Assembly (NCBI GenBank): GCA_033439795.1
Contig: JAUTDP010000001.1
Span: 2,108,001-2,172,000 of the forward strand
DNA from: Sordaria brevicollis
Lineage: Eukaryota; Ascomycota; Sordariomycetes; Sordariales; Sordariaceae
Direction of reading: 5' to 3'
Length of the DNA stretch: 64,000 nucleotides
Shown here: one piece after another, positions 23,956-36,210 of the stretch
Numbering within the stretch: the stretch's first letter is position 1
Layout of the letters: each line of letters starts with the position of its first letter
Made by a program: the position numbers and the translations under genes
Notes under the pieces: model-generated
Databases searched by the model: none
Seen by the model: the letters and a program-made list of their open reading frames with translations, nothing else
Told to the model about the DNA's origin: nothing

Positions 23956-24781
23956 GCAGCGGGGGTAACCACTACAAAAGGGACACACAGCCGACAACAC
24001 CCAAGACAAGGCAACCACTTCTCTCGGCTGCCCGCCGATGTTGCAAAGAAGGCAACGACCAGGGGTATTTGTAGTATTGACCAATCACATCTCACCAAAT
24101 TGGGATAAGCCTCAAAAAAGAGGGGAGAAGGGGAACATTTCCAACATTTCCAGCCACCGTGACAGTTTTCGGTGAGAAGTTTGGGAAAGGACTGTCGACG
24201 CCGTACAACACTCATCAAACACACCCAACTGCACCTTCCCAATCTCACGTCTTGACAGCACGATTGGGCCTCACGTGATGGCTTAAAGTACCGCGCCTTG
24301 ATCATCTCGCTGAGAAAGTTGACCTTCAGATTTTATTGTCTTTGCTCTCACTGCATTATCTCCGCATGCATCAGCTCAATCACTGCAAAACGCCAAGGTT
24401 GCTGTCAATGCAATGCATTGTTGATCATGCGCTGAGACTTGTTCTGGAATTGACACTTTGCTCCAGATGTCCAACCTTCTTCTGAAACAACTTTCTGATG
24501 GCGCTCACCGATTCCAACATCCCGAGACACAGAATTTCCGACGTTGCCTTCATTCCTCCGATTTCGACCCCGACCGCATACCTGTAGCCGAATGCTCCTC
24601 CATCCGACCCGGGCCGGGGGCGCCGCCGCTTCGGCTCCGCTACCTGTCAAACGGGCCCCGCTATCCCGGCCACGGGCCTATAACTCGGCGCGGGCCGTAG
24701 ATGGTCTCCATAGCAAGTGGAAGTGCTGCCGGTTCAGTTCTTGGCAACATTGGCATCAACCTTCTCCCAGATCCCTCACTC
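23956..24781. other. Intergenic, no gene seen
   Basis: Normal composition returns at once after element B. Frames on both strands are short and lack domains. It is the 3' flank of the gene ending at 24782. Confidence 0.45.
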
Positions 24782-25858
24782 TCAACCCTGCCCACCACCC
24801 TCATCGACAGCCATCCTCCTCTGTCTCAAAGGCAAACAATACTCACCTCCTGCCCCTAGCCCACCACTGTCCCCTGCTTCTTCGCCGTCATTGATATCCT
24901 CTCGGATCCTCTTTCCCGTCCTTTCAACCTCCATGGTCTCCGCTCCCACCGTGCCACCCTCTTTCTCCTCCAACCCCCTCATAACCCCAACCCAGTCTTC
25001 CACGCTCCCCATGCTCATCAACACCTTACACATCTCGCTCGGCCTGCGCTCTTTCTCAATCACCACCGCTGTGCTTTCGGGCTGCCACTCCATTTGTTCG
25101 ACGGAGGATCTACTACCCTCGTCGGACCAGCTTTGTAAGAGACTGTACATCTCACGAGTGTGAGCGAGGAGAGATTGCCGGAAGGTAGAGTTGAACTGAT
25201 GAGTTTTGACGCAGGATTCGCAAGTGGGATTCAACAAGTTTGACAGCGGAGAAGAGCTTGAGGATGTGCTGGAAGTGTTGGGAGGACTGAAATCAGGAGA
25301 CGCTCCTCCCATAGGAGCGCAACATCTAATCTTGATTTCCATGGGAGTGGGAGAAGACGCTGGCATACCATGATGATGCTCTCTTCTGCTGCGGTATGAT
25401 GGTGGCGGTGTGATTCCCATGCCCGATTCGTTGTTGAGAAGATACCTCTTAGGTGTATACGGCGATGACTTCTGGAACGGCGCAAGAGGTGGAGGAGGAG
25501 GAGGCGTGCTGCACCCTCTTCCATAGCCATGATGCCCACTGTTGGCTCTGAGCTCACGGGCCGGTGTGGTGATGTCACGGTAACGGTGTTTTGAAGCCAT
25601 CTCTATGAGACGGTTGAGGTGGGAGTAAAATTTGCGATGCTTATCCTTCTTCTTCCGCGGTTCTTCGCCTGCTCCGACGTCTTTCCTGGATCGATGGCCC
25701 TTCGTATCATTGCGATGGACGTTCGTCTTCTTCTTACACCATATTTCTGGACTCCCGAACATGTCGGTGTCGGAGTCGAGAGGTGTATTGCGTCTTGGTA
25801 TGCTGGCATCTCGGTGGCCTTCGTGTCGTCGGCTACTATGACTCTTCGTTCTTCCCAT
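24782..25858 (-). CDS. Disordered protein of unknown function (358 aa)
   Basis: A single uninterrupted frame of 358 codons. The ATG at 25858 (MGRTKSHSS) is the first in frame; upstream extension would need a GTG. The N-terminal third is very basic (runs of R, K, H; RKKKDKHRKF), followed by a proline run, Ser-rich blocks and a more ordered segment with CESC-VKTHQFNSTFRQSLLAHTREM that may form a helix. The C-terminal end is acidic and Gly-rich. I recognise no domain. The single-exon frame and even codon use favour a real gene, but a chance frame in GC-richer DNA cannot be excluded. A nuclear location would fit the basic clusters; that is inference only. Confidence 0.6.
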   Translation of the reverse strand: MGRTKSHSSRRHEGHRDASIPRRNTPLDSDTDMFGSPEIWCKKKTNVHRNDTKGHRSRKDVGAGEEPRKKKDKHRKFYSHLNRLIEMASKHRYRDITTPARELRANSGHHGYGRGCSTPPPPPPLAPFQKSSPYTPKRYLLNNESGMGITPPPSYRSRREHHHGMPASSPTPMEIKIRCCAPMGGASPDFSPPNTSSTSSSSSPLSNLLNPTCESCVKTHQFNSTFRQSLLAHTREMYSLLQSWSDEGSRSSVEQMEWQPESTAVVIEKERRPSEMCKVLMSMGSVEDWVGVMRGLEEKEGGTVGAETMEVERTGKRIREDINDGEEAGDSGGLGAGGEYCLPLRQRRMAVDEGGGQG

Positions 25859-28800
25859 GATCCAGGTCTGTTGACAGTTCAGGAATAGATGTCGCGGTCT
25901 AACCGACACTACAGGACCGAAACCCCCATTTGATCGTCAGGATAATGAAGGCATGGTGTTATAAATGCTTTATATGGCGTCTTGAGCACTCGCCAACGTA
26001 GTTCTCTCTCCTTCTCGCATCCATGTCGAAAGTTCATGGGCCATCAAGTCACAATAACACCAGTCATCACTCGTCGGGGCAAACACACAAATAAAAGACA
26101 GCATCGATCGCCATCCAAATGAACAGGAAGTCCTCGGGCTACATGATGTGAGCCCGAAAACCTTAACCCCATTCCACAGTCTGAAGAGTACCATTGAAGT
26201 CCTGAGACCAAGGGTATCATTCAACTATGGAACAGATCAGTTTTTTACAAAGCGGTGTCTGAAACTAGCCTCCTTCTGGTCCACTTGTCATAATTGTTCT
26301 AAGGAAGGCGGCTCGCTTCTTCCTCTTTCTCCATCATACAAAGGCTGGTAAAAGACACTTCCTTTTGATACGCTCAGTACCTCGTTTCTTCGATGGCTAT
26401 AACGAGAATATGGGAGGAGCTAGACGTACACCACGATGGTTCACAATCACAAACAAAACTACATCTTGATTCCTACATCCAACTGGTCCGGATAGAATCC
26501 GGAAAGAAGCAGTTTCCTTCCACCTGGTACCGGCAATAATTGGTCAACACCCGACGTTCCCTGGCTTGCTGCTGTGAACCACTCAAGGGAAAACAAGCGC
26601 GATACAGCATGCATATTGTTGCAATCGTATCAACTAATTGAAAGCGCATGATGGCATGATTTTTGAGACGCGAGAAACACGGCCTATCCATTGTACCGGG
26701 ACCAAAAAGCAAGGGGAAGAAAGCGACACAACTCGCGCAAGTTTTCGTTTCGGTTCTTTTATCATGACGGGTTGCGCGCGCGCACGGATGCTGCGACCAC
26801 GGGAAACAAGGGGACAGATTCTTAATTCTCGAACCAACAACACCGGGGGAACATACCGGGGAGATCTGGAAGAGAGATCCGGAGTTCCAATGTGAACGAA
26901 ACGAAGTCTGGTTCAAGGTAACCCACCCCATTAAAGCCCACTTTCACCCGTAATATCACCATTGTCCACTCAGAACACAGTCGGTTCTGGCCTGGAAAAT
27001 AATATGGAGCTTTCTGGGGAATTTCTTGGAGGGCTGAGAGAGAGCCAAGAGTTGAAACAGCCAAAAAGCTTCGGAAGTCGTTCGATGACGTTCCGCCGAG
27101 ATGCAACTTGATCACACCACCATCTTTGGTAAGACATCAGGGTTGTGGCTTTCCGTATTCAGTTGTAAGAGAGAGAACTTGAATTTTACCATTCTTCTAA
27201 AAGACTTTCATTTGTTCTGACCACTGCGGAGACGAGCAGAAAGATTTGGAGATGTGTCCAACACCCGTCACGAAAGAAGGAAATGGTTTGTCTTCGTCAC
27301 CAAACCACGCTCATTTATTACAGGTATCAACAGAAGAGATTAACAAATCCGTCCTCTTTGCGATCGCTTTCCCAGGTTTTCAGTTACGTAGGGTCATTGC
27401 GATCCAGGAAAATAACAAAACGGAATCCTACTTAAAAACGGACCCTCTCCGTTTTCGCTTAACAACCCCCAGCCGGCCCCAATCAATCGTTACGGCTCCC
27501 CGGCTCTGCGGCCCCCCTGTCCCCCTGTCCCCCTCCCTGCCTTACGAACCACTAACACCGAAAAGAGCAAGGGCTTGACTAACGATCATCAACGGAAGAT
27601 TCAAGAAGAGCGTCACTGGGAATTCGGCAACGAAGAAAGGGAATTGATGATTGGTAATTGGGGATTGGGTATTTCATGATGGACTCCATGAGCCCACCAA
27701 ACTCCATGGCTCCATCTTCAGGGAAGTTACAAGACCCAGACCCCCGGATCAGCATATCATTCCACTTTCCCCGGAACTCCAGCACTCCTTATTCCCCAGA
27801 ACAGATGTCATAAGGCCCGCTGGTAATGGGTGAATTCTGGAAGTTCTTTTGCCTGGGAATGGAATCATGGGAAAGGGGTATCATCCGATTGTGAAAGCCT
27901 TCATCGAGGCAAAGTTGCAAAGGTCCATGACGAGCATTACGTACAAACCTGGAGATGCTAATGTCCGAAGATCTACACTGCTGTCACTTTTCGCTACGAC
28001 CTGAATCCCTCGAAACCTCGAGGAGGAAGGCTCTCGGAAATAAGACACGGCAACTACACAGTCTACATTGTCTCGGAGGCATTCTCCTGAAATCCAAGGA
28101 GCCTGGACCTTGGTCTCGTGCTGTTTTACCCAGTTTAGCAAAGCTTTGCTGAAGGATACGGTAAAGATAGAAACATAATCAGGGACAAGGTTCCGGAGCT
28201 TGGCTCCCCTCTATCATCCGCGAGAAACTGACGAATATAGGTAAACCTTGTTGCCCCTGAATTCAAGGAGTGAAGTCGGCCCTATGACATCGCCATCCCC
28301 ATCTTCACAAACTGGGGCGAAGATTGACAACGATAACCGAAACGAACTTTGCTTACTTCTTGCAAATCTTTGATGCCGATTCTCCAATGTGAAAAAGATC
28401 ATGAAGGGGACAAAAAGCAACGAAGGTCGATCTCAAGAAGACAGGTACGATGAGCAAAGACGATCAGTCTCGAATCCCAGATTGCTCAGGAAGTACCCAA
28501 GGGGGAAGATGAACAAGTTACACAACATCCAAACCTCCATTCTCCAGGGGAAATCGGCGTTAATCTCAACCTTTCCCTCGCTAAAGTACCTGGCAGTTTC
28601 TGGAGAACCAACTGCATGACATTTCTCCCGGCCAGATCCTGACAACCATGAGGATTCAAGAATCCCATTAGCTACCAGCTTCGAGGCAATTTCAGGGGTA
28701 AACGATTCGCTTAAAGAAACAGGTCGGCGCCCACGGAATACACATTGCCACCACCCCTTTCAACGACTTGACGAACGATACTGCAGCTTTCCAGTGCCCC

Positions 28801-30117
28801 TGACCCAAGCTGCTGGATACATTTCCCTAGCAGAGTCTACAGACCTATCAAGCTTTAAGCAGCGTAGCAAATGGAACTCCGGAGCGGATATGCAAACCCT
28901 TTCTCGCCTTTATCATTCCAAAAGCTACCTAATCGCGTTGATGTTACAGCTTCTTGTTGTCTCGACAGCCTAGATGGTAGACCTGACCAGAGAAACCAAA
29001 TCCAAAAACTTTCTACTTACGTACTCATTTTCACTCGGTTTCATCATTCTAGCTTCTGCCAGAACATATCGGATTGTGTATCACAAACCTGTCATCTTTT
29101 CCAACCTGTAACTCCCCGCCCCTAACCGCCTGTCAACCACAACCTGTCAGACAGATATCCCCGCCCGGTCTCCATAGTCCGCCCGCTGTCATGCCCACCA
29201 CCACCCCGTTACGTCAACTATGTTCTGGATACAAGCGGGACAGACGGACGGGTGTCATTCGGAAGGGAACCTGCACACGAGACTGTGAGACACCTACACA
29301 GACGACAGACACCTCAATAGATCCTTACGTAGTCTTCTTTTTTGACCATTTTGGTAGCGAAAGGGATATTCCCCAAGTCATCATGGTCAGATGCAATAAT
29401 TATTGGTAGTTAGTGGCTTCAACCTACATCTAGCTCAACCAGTGTATGCCACTGGCCCTCTGACAAGATCTTCATCCGGCATTTCTTCTTCCAAGTAGAT
29501 AAGGAATCGTGTTTGGCTCGTTTAGTAACCACTCAATCTCCTCCACTCACACAAGTACACAAGATACACATACCCATGTAACACCACTACTTGTACATCG
29601 GTACGGTACGTAGGACGTTATCACGTAGTACGATAACGACGTTGGACAAAATCTGCAACTTGCAACGGCAAAGCGGGCGAAGCAACGAACCATTTCATAT
29701 CAACACGGGAGTTCCCTTTTCCGTGTCACCAGATCACAATCAACAGTACCTCAACCAGCCTATTCTGTGTTGTATATGTACGTGGCGTAGCATTTTTTTT
29801 GTACCTATCTTATCTAGATTTGTACGAACAAAAGACGTACGTCCATAGCCAGGGCCAGACAAACATGAGCTTTTATAATAGAAACTGGGTATCAAGACAT
29901 GAACACTAGAGGCGCTGACGGAAAGAAAGGACAATGTACGACAAGAAGAAGGAAAAGTGTGAAGTTGTTACAAAGAAAAAGAAACTAATGCCACCAATAT
30001 GCGTCTGTCATGATGGGAACCGTAAACCATAAAAGCACATCATAGGATCGCTTGCTTTTGGTGAACAAGATACCAAGAGAAATAAAAGAAACATCAAAGT
30101 CTCAACTATTGCCCATA
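25859..30117. other. Long intergenic region, no gene supported
   Basis: Over 4 kb with only short frames on both strands, none with domain-like sequence or consistent splice sites. Composition is normal and not RIP-like. The right end is the 3' flank of the GPCR gene. Non-coding transcripts or short genes cannot be excluded. Confidence 0.45.
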
Positions 30118-31689
30118 TCATCGCACATCCTTGGTGATGCTTTCGTGTCCCGCTCCATACGAGCTCCTGCTACTACCACACGCAGCCAACTCCTCCATAC
30201 TTTCGGTCTCCGAGGTCGCACTGGGCCGACCGCTCATCCTGTGAAAGGGATTGGCTGCAGCACTAGCAGCCTGTCCGATGATGACCCTCGAGGAGCTGTG
30301 GCGGTGATGGCCGCTCTCTCTGCGCAGCCTGTTTCCCGAGTCCGGGTCTCTCGAGAACCAGTCCTTCATATCCTCGCCGAAGAAGTTCTTACATGCCTTC
30401 CAAGACGTGACTGCATAAATGACCGCGTTCCAAAAGCCCTGCAGGGGCAAGACGCCAGCACCCATATACTCCAGAACCTTGACGGTCTGGTTATGGTGAA
30501 CGACCGAGAAGACACGGTTGCAACTCGAGGGGATCCAGGTGACCAGCAACGCTGTGAAAAAGAACAGGGCGCACTTGGTATAATGCCACATGGCACTATT
30601 GTTCTGGCGAGAAGACTTTGCGCGCGAAGCCATGTTTGCTGATCCAGACAATCCTCCGGTCAACGTAGTAGTGCGTGCCAAGTTATCGCCGTCAGCAGTC
30701 TGTGGCAGCTTTTGGTTGTCGGCAGATATGGTAACGGAATAGGCGTTGGGAGGAGGCCTAGGAGCCGGGTTGTCAAGACGCTCTTGTGCGTGGTTGTTCC
30801 TCTCCAGATCTACCATTCCGATAGCATTTGCATTTCGGTTGGCAAACTCGTGAGTGACAGAAATCTCGGTGATCTTGCGGGATTGCAAAGTTTCGTCGAC
30901 CGTTCCGCCATAAGAGCTACTGATGTGGAACTTTTTGATCTGTCGATGATTCTTGTAGATGTCTCGTCCTGCACGGATGTAGATGAAAAAGGTGAAGCCA
31001 ATGGAGACCCTGCAAAACCGAAGGTTAGAAGGCGTTCCATTGTCCTAATAAGAGGCTGTTGACTCACCAAACAGGGCCGTAGAATGTCGCAATGCGGAAG
31101 ATATCCCATTTGGGACTAATCCAGCACCATAGTGTTGCGTCTCCGTACATCTTGCCCTTAGCTTCTGTGCGGATGAAGCAGTACACCAAAGCGATGATGA
31201 ATGTCACGCCGTAGCAGCCCAGGAAATAGTACTTTTCCATCTGCCTCAGCTTGTGGGCGTCGTACTGGCGCTCAAAGATCAAGTAGACGTTGATGGCCAT
31301 AGCCAACACCCAAAAGGCGTCCGCGGGCATGAACCTGCGATGAAAAGTCTGTCAGTAGACCGTTCAGCTGCGTGAAGGCAGGTGCGGGCAACTCACATCT
31401 GGATCAGAAACGCCTGAACCTGGCAGCCTGCTCCTTCCTCGTTGTCGACAAAAGATCTTCCCATCAACGTTGCAACGTTGGTTGCGAGATTGCCAAAGGT
31501 TGCGAAGAAGGCCAGGCGGTTGATGGGTTTGTGGAACCTCTTGGAGAGGCAGAATGTGAAGATGATGAAGACACAGCCGATCAGGGAGAAGATGGAGCAG
31601 ACACGCTCGATTATGTTGAAGATGTCGTGGCTGCCGGGATGCTCTCCGGTGTCCGGCCAGTTGGGCTCATTATCGCTGACGCTCGACAT
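30118..31689 (-). CDS. cAMP receptor-like G-protein-coupled receptor
   Basis: Exons 31689-31397, 31334-31068 and 31009-30118 join to 483 residues with good splice sites (GTGAGT donors, CAG acceptors). Seven hydrophobic segments are visible: IFSLIGCVFIIFTFCL; LAFFATFGNLATNVATL; AFWVLAMAINVYLIF; FLGCYGVTFIIALVYCFI; ATFYGPVWVSIGFTFFIYI; CALFFFTALLVTWIPS; GVLPLQGFWNAVIYAVT. A long hydrophilic third cytoplasmic loop lies between helices 5 and 6, and a Ser-rich tail follows helix 7. The order and motifs (SLIGC in helix 1, LPLQGFWN in helix 7) fit the fungal class related to Dictyostelium cAMP receptors, the group that includes Neurospora GPR-1 to GPR-3. Such receptors signal through heterotrimeric G proteins at the plasma membrane; the ligand in moulds is not settled. 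ATG 31689 (MSSVSDNEPNW) is preferred over in-frame starts further upstream. Confidence 0.88.
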
Positions 31690-34600
31690 TGTGATGAGTA
31701 GTACGCGACGGCGCAAAATGACCGGGAAGATCAAAACGAATCGTCGAGGGGTTGTTTAAATACCGTGAGAGGACTGGCAGTCGCGAGCTGTGATCCTAAT
31801 ATTGGTGATGATCACCAGTTCCAAAGGAGATGGAGGGGAGTTCCAATCCCCGAGGGTATGGCCTCACAAGAAGACTCGGAGGGGTCGAATCCGAGGAGTC
31901 AAGACAATTTCTTGTCCAAGAAAGAGGTGGGAATGGAGGGGCAGAAAAGGACGGGAAGGGTCAACAAAATATCAGATCGAAGCAGGAGGAAGATTTTCCC
32001 CGCCAGCCCCGAGTCGGGGTTGTGCGCCCGTCTGATGTTTCTCTCTCCCGCGCTGCCCTTTGCTCGTGACTTCAAATCTGCTTGGCGGTGGTATCTTCCA
32101 AAGTTGTTTCAAAACTGTGGTGGGCTTTGAGGGTGATCTTGGCGGTCGAGATGTAGATGTATAAAGTCGTCGTCCGAACCAAGGCCGAGAGGGCAAGGCA
32201 GTGAAAGGGAAGCGCCTTGTGGAGGATGGAGGATCGACAAGGGTAGGTCAAGGTATTTCTAGGATGAGATTGTCTTGGTCCCCTGAGAAAGCCTGGATGG
32301 ACTGGGAAGGGATCCGGGTAAGACACCAGAAATTGTTTCGTGGGCAAGGATGTTGACGACTGCCTCGCAAGGTCGAACAAAGTGATGGTGTCCTAGGTGT
32401 GAACGGGGGAAGGAGCCAAGGTAAGCCGGTAAAGTGAGGAAGGTCCCGGCAAAAATATCAAGCTCGCCCGTTGGTTGGTTGGATCGGCTCAAAGTCGGTC
32501 GGGTTGTACCTGCGTCGCCTTGAACAGATTGCAGATTGGAAGGAAAGTGCTCTTGTGGTTCATGCGCACAGCATCAAACGGCTGCTCCTTCCAGTTCTTC
32601 TTTCGTGGTAGAAATTGCAGTGGTGGTGGTGGATGTTGAAAAAGAGGTCCGGGTGTAAGCTGGATCGTCGGAGTTCATATGGGACAGACGAGAAAACTCC
32701 CGAGCCATCATCGTGCTCCTTCCTCTTTCCTCTCTTGAGCGGCAGCAGTAGGTCTCGTTTCTTTTATTCTGAAATCGGGATATCGAGATGACAGGCCAAG
32801 CGGAGAGGAAGTTGTTGAGATGATGAAATCACCATATCCCACACTGTCCGACTTCCGGCAGCTTAGATAACATAAACCATAGGCGCCAAAGGGAGGACTG
32901 TGCAGAAGCAGCACGGAGATGCTAAACAATTCGATGGTAAAGACAATGGTGGAAGGCCCGTGGGTGTTCTCTCCCATGTGGCAACCGACAAAAAAAGGCC
33001 ATTGTCAGGGAGCAATTGCACGCTTGGACCCAAGATCTTTATTCACCAGAGATCTGAGCAGTGGGATCTCCGCCTCTTCCGCGTGTCACCTCAGTGATGA
33101 GGATTCGTCGGGGGGTGAGGAGTAAGAGAATGATGTGGGTGATCTTGGTAGACGCGGGGTATCGAAGCCGCCGACCCAAAACGTTTGACGAACCGGCTGG
33201 CCAAATGTGCAGGGGTTGCAGTGGTCTCAACATCATCCCCAAATCTGTTTCGAAAACGGATCGTCGGTTACAAAGTTACGAGACCGCTGGGAACATCCCG
33301 CTTGGGAATAGCTACACATTTTGGTGAAATCCCATCTCGGCGATACTCTTAGGAATGTAACGTTGGTGATCCCAAATCCCTACTGCTGGAATTTCCACTG
33401 TCGATGTGAAGAAAACCCCTGAGAATGGATTTCCCTTGTCGTCGGAATAAGCCCTAGAGTCGTAGCCTTGGAGGAGCTTAGCTATTAGTAGATCGCCCGA
33501 CTTCTTCCTCGTATCAAAGCCAAGAGTTTGGGGTAAGGAATGTCAAGAAACCATACCTGATGCCGCTCATCATTTCACCACGGAAATTTCGAAACCATCT
33601 TGACACATACCGACCACTCACGACACACGCACGACACGACATAACTTTCGGCGACCCGGCGAGAAGCGCACATGAGCAGCAGCTGACGACACACTGACAT
33701 CTTTTCCCTCCTCCAGTTCACACCTCTAGATTCCCGTAGAACTTTCCCCGTTCCAAGCAGAACAGCCGCCCTGCCAAGTGGGACCGGCACTCGGCGCCGA
33801 CTTACGGAGTTGGACATGGACTAAACTTTCATAGAATTCTCAGTCGCCCGGTGCCCCGGGCTCGCCGGGACGCCGGGTTCGGTGCCGGGAGCCGTGAAAT
33901 TCGCCAACACTGTCGACGACCGACGTGAACGTGCAGCCATCGACCGTCTGTGAGGATGGCGACCTGCTCTTAGCGCCGACGACAATGCAGAATGCATCAA
34001 CGTTATAGTGCCTGCATATATTTTCTTCCGTCCCCCCAGGTTGATGGCAGTTGGAAGATAAGACACGCCTACCGCCCGGGACCCCGATCATCAACGCATC
34101 CCACTACCCCGACGATAGTACCGTGATTCCTACCTCCAAATGCTTCTGGCGTGACACAGAAGGGAACGGGTCCGCGCAGCGTGCCTGCCCAGCAAGAAGT
34201 TCATCGGTCGTTCGCATTCGTTCGCGTTCATCCCCGCGTAATTCGTTCCTTCGTTCGTTCCTCTGTTCGTTCGCTTCGCTCGTTCATGAGATCTATCGTT
34301 CTCCCATGCGCGGGGTTTTGGTGGTCAGAGTCACCCATCATCCCACTATTTCCCCGTCGGCCGTGAACAGGATCTGTGTGCCATCCCTTTTCATCATTCA
34401 GTCATCTCACGATCCTTTTTCCTTCAGGTCGCTTGTTGTTGCCAGTTCTGTTGTTAGCTCAATCGACCGCATGCTTGGGAAAAAAAAAATTGAGTTTCGC
34501 GGCCGCGGGACGACAACGCCGCCTATCTGCACGTCGACGAATGGATCAAAGGAACAATTTTCTTCACTCTCCAACAAATGCATCCCTCATGCTTCTTTTT

Positions 34601-36210
34601 CTCCAACAAAAGAGTTGAAAATTACACCCCGTTACACGCCGTTTCCCTCCGTTTCCCTCCTCTCACATCCCTGTCTATCTTACTCCACTTCTCCCCAAAA
34701 GGTGGATCCTTACCCCGGTTTCCACTTTCACTTTTCATATGTTAGCGTACCGTATCCCGGCCCTGCCTGCCTGCCCCCGAACCTCCCCCCCCGCGGACTT
34801 CCATGCTTCTTCTTCAATCCACTTCGCTCCGCCGATTCTCATCATTCATCATCTTCAACCTACAACACCTATCCCCGGACGCGAAACCCCGGGGCGGTGC
34901 CACTAACCCTTTTCTCGTCCGGGTCCCATTCCCTTCGTTCGACTTTACCATAGGCTGCCCGCTGAGGCTCTTTCATACACTTTCCACCTCCCTTGGATTC
35001 TCAAACTCCTCATCAAGGAGCTCAAGCTCGAGCACAGATCAACCTTTGAGAGGTTCAAGCTTTGGTCAGCTCTCTGGAGTCTGGAAATCCCAGATGCCTC
35101 CAGCTACCTCCAGAAAAGGGACACCCTGAAGGGCTCCAGCAAAGGACTCTGCATATTGACGTTATTCGCCCGTCTGAGCTATCATATACGGAAACCTCTC
35201 TCGGCATTTATCAGATCCATATCCCATATCCCACATGCTCTCTTCGCCCTGGATACCACCACTTTGTTCATCCTTTCCCTCCCCAAATCTACGTTGGCGA
35301 AAATCTCATCTTACCAAAAAAACACATGTGCATAGATCCAATCTATCCGATGGCGAACTCGACGAGATCACACATGACCGAATGCAGATGCGGCCAACCT
35401 CTCTTCCTTGACAGACCTGACCCTTGACGACCCTTGACGGACCCCTACTTTGGCGCGTTGGCGACTTTGCTGACAGACAAATAAACACGGCCTTTGACAA
35501 TCCCGAAATATTTCCACCTTTGACCTTTCCGAAAATCACGATGTCAACACACACGAGCACGCTTGGCATCGCTTGGCATCTCTACCATAGCATCTCGATT
35601 ATACGATACGAATTCATTAACGCTATATATCTTGGTCAGCTCCGTCCGCATGAGCTTTGCTCAGATAATACAGAGCGTGCGTGCTCTTTCGGGATAATGG
35701 AACGAAACGCCCCTTCTCGACAAAAACAAAGCCGAGGCGATTAGCCGATATGACGGAAAATAAAGAAAGCGAAAGACATATGGACGCCACGCCGTACGCC
35801 ATCCGGTATCCCTAGACGCCACTCCCGCGAAGAAAAAAAGAAGGAAAAGAAAACTTCGATCTCCCACGTTTCGCAGCCGGCAGTTTCCATCTGACTACAT
35901 GCAGGGCGCCCATGTCGTTGCTTGAAGTACGATCCAATACTGGTTTGTTTATTAGTCTTGACACGTTCAGTCAATCTCATTAGGCCTTTTCATTTCTTAC
36001 CGAGGCATTACTATACCTTGAATATCACATTTCAAAAGTTCAAGGTGTGTTTTGGGATTTGTTAGATCCATTTTTAAAGAACAACTTTCGATTTTATCCC
36101 GTCCTAATAACGTTTTGGACAACTACAAAAGGATATGGTACAGGGTACCATGTTTATGCTGTTGTCGATTATAGGAGGTCTAATTCGTTGCTCTGCCATC
36201 TGTCATCTGC
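31690..36210. other. Long intergenic region upstream of the GPCR gene
   Basis: 4.5 kb with no gene I can support. A plus-strand frame at 34051-34953 (300 codons) lacks any domain and runs through a TTCG-type simple repeat, so I treat it as chance. Long upstream regions are common for developmentally regulated receptor genes in moulds, which would fit, but nothing here proves regulation. Confidence 0.4.
34200..34287 (+). repeat. Imperfect TTCG/GTTC simple repeat
   Basis: Clusters of CGTTCGTTCG and TTCGTTCGTTCC units separated by short spacers. Slippage-type low-complexity DNA with no coding support. Confidence 0.6.

Noticed and set aside
26473..26931. 152-codon minus-strand frame
   Set aside because: Cys/Pro/Ser mix without domain features; isolated in a long gene-free region.
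34051..34953. 300-codon plus-strand open frame
   Set aside because: Non-domain, runs through simple repeats, composition unlike neighbouring proteins and two other overlapping frames are equally open.
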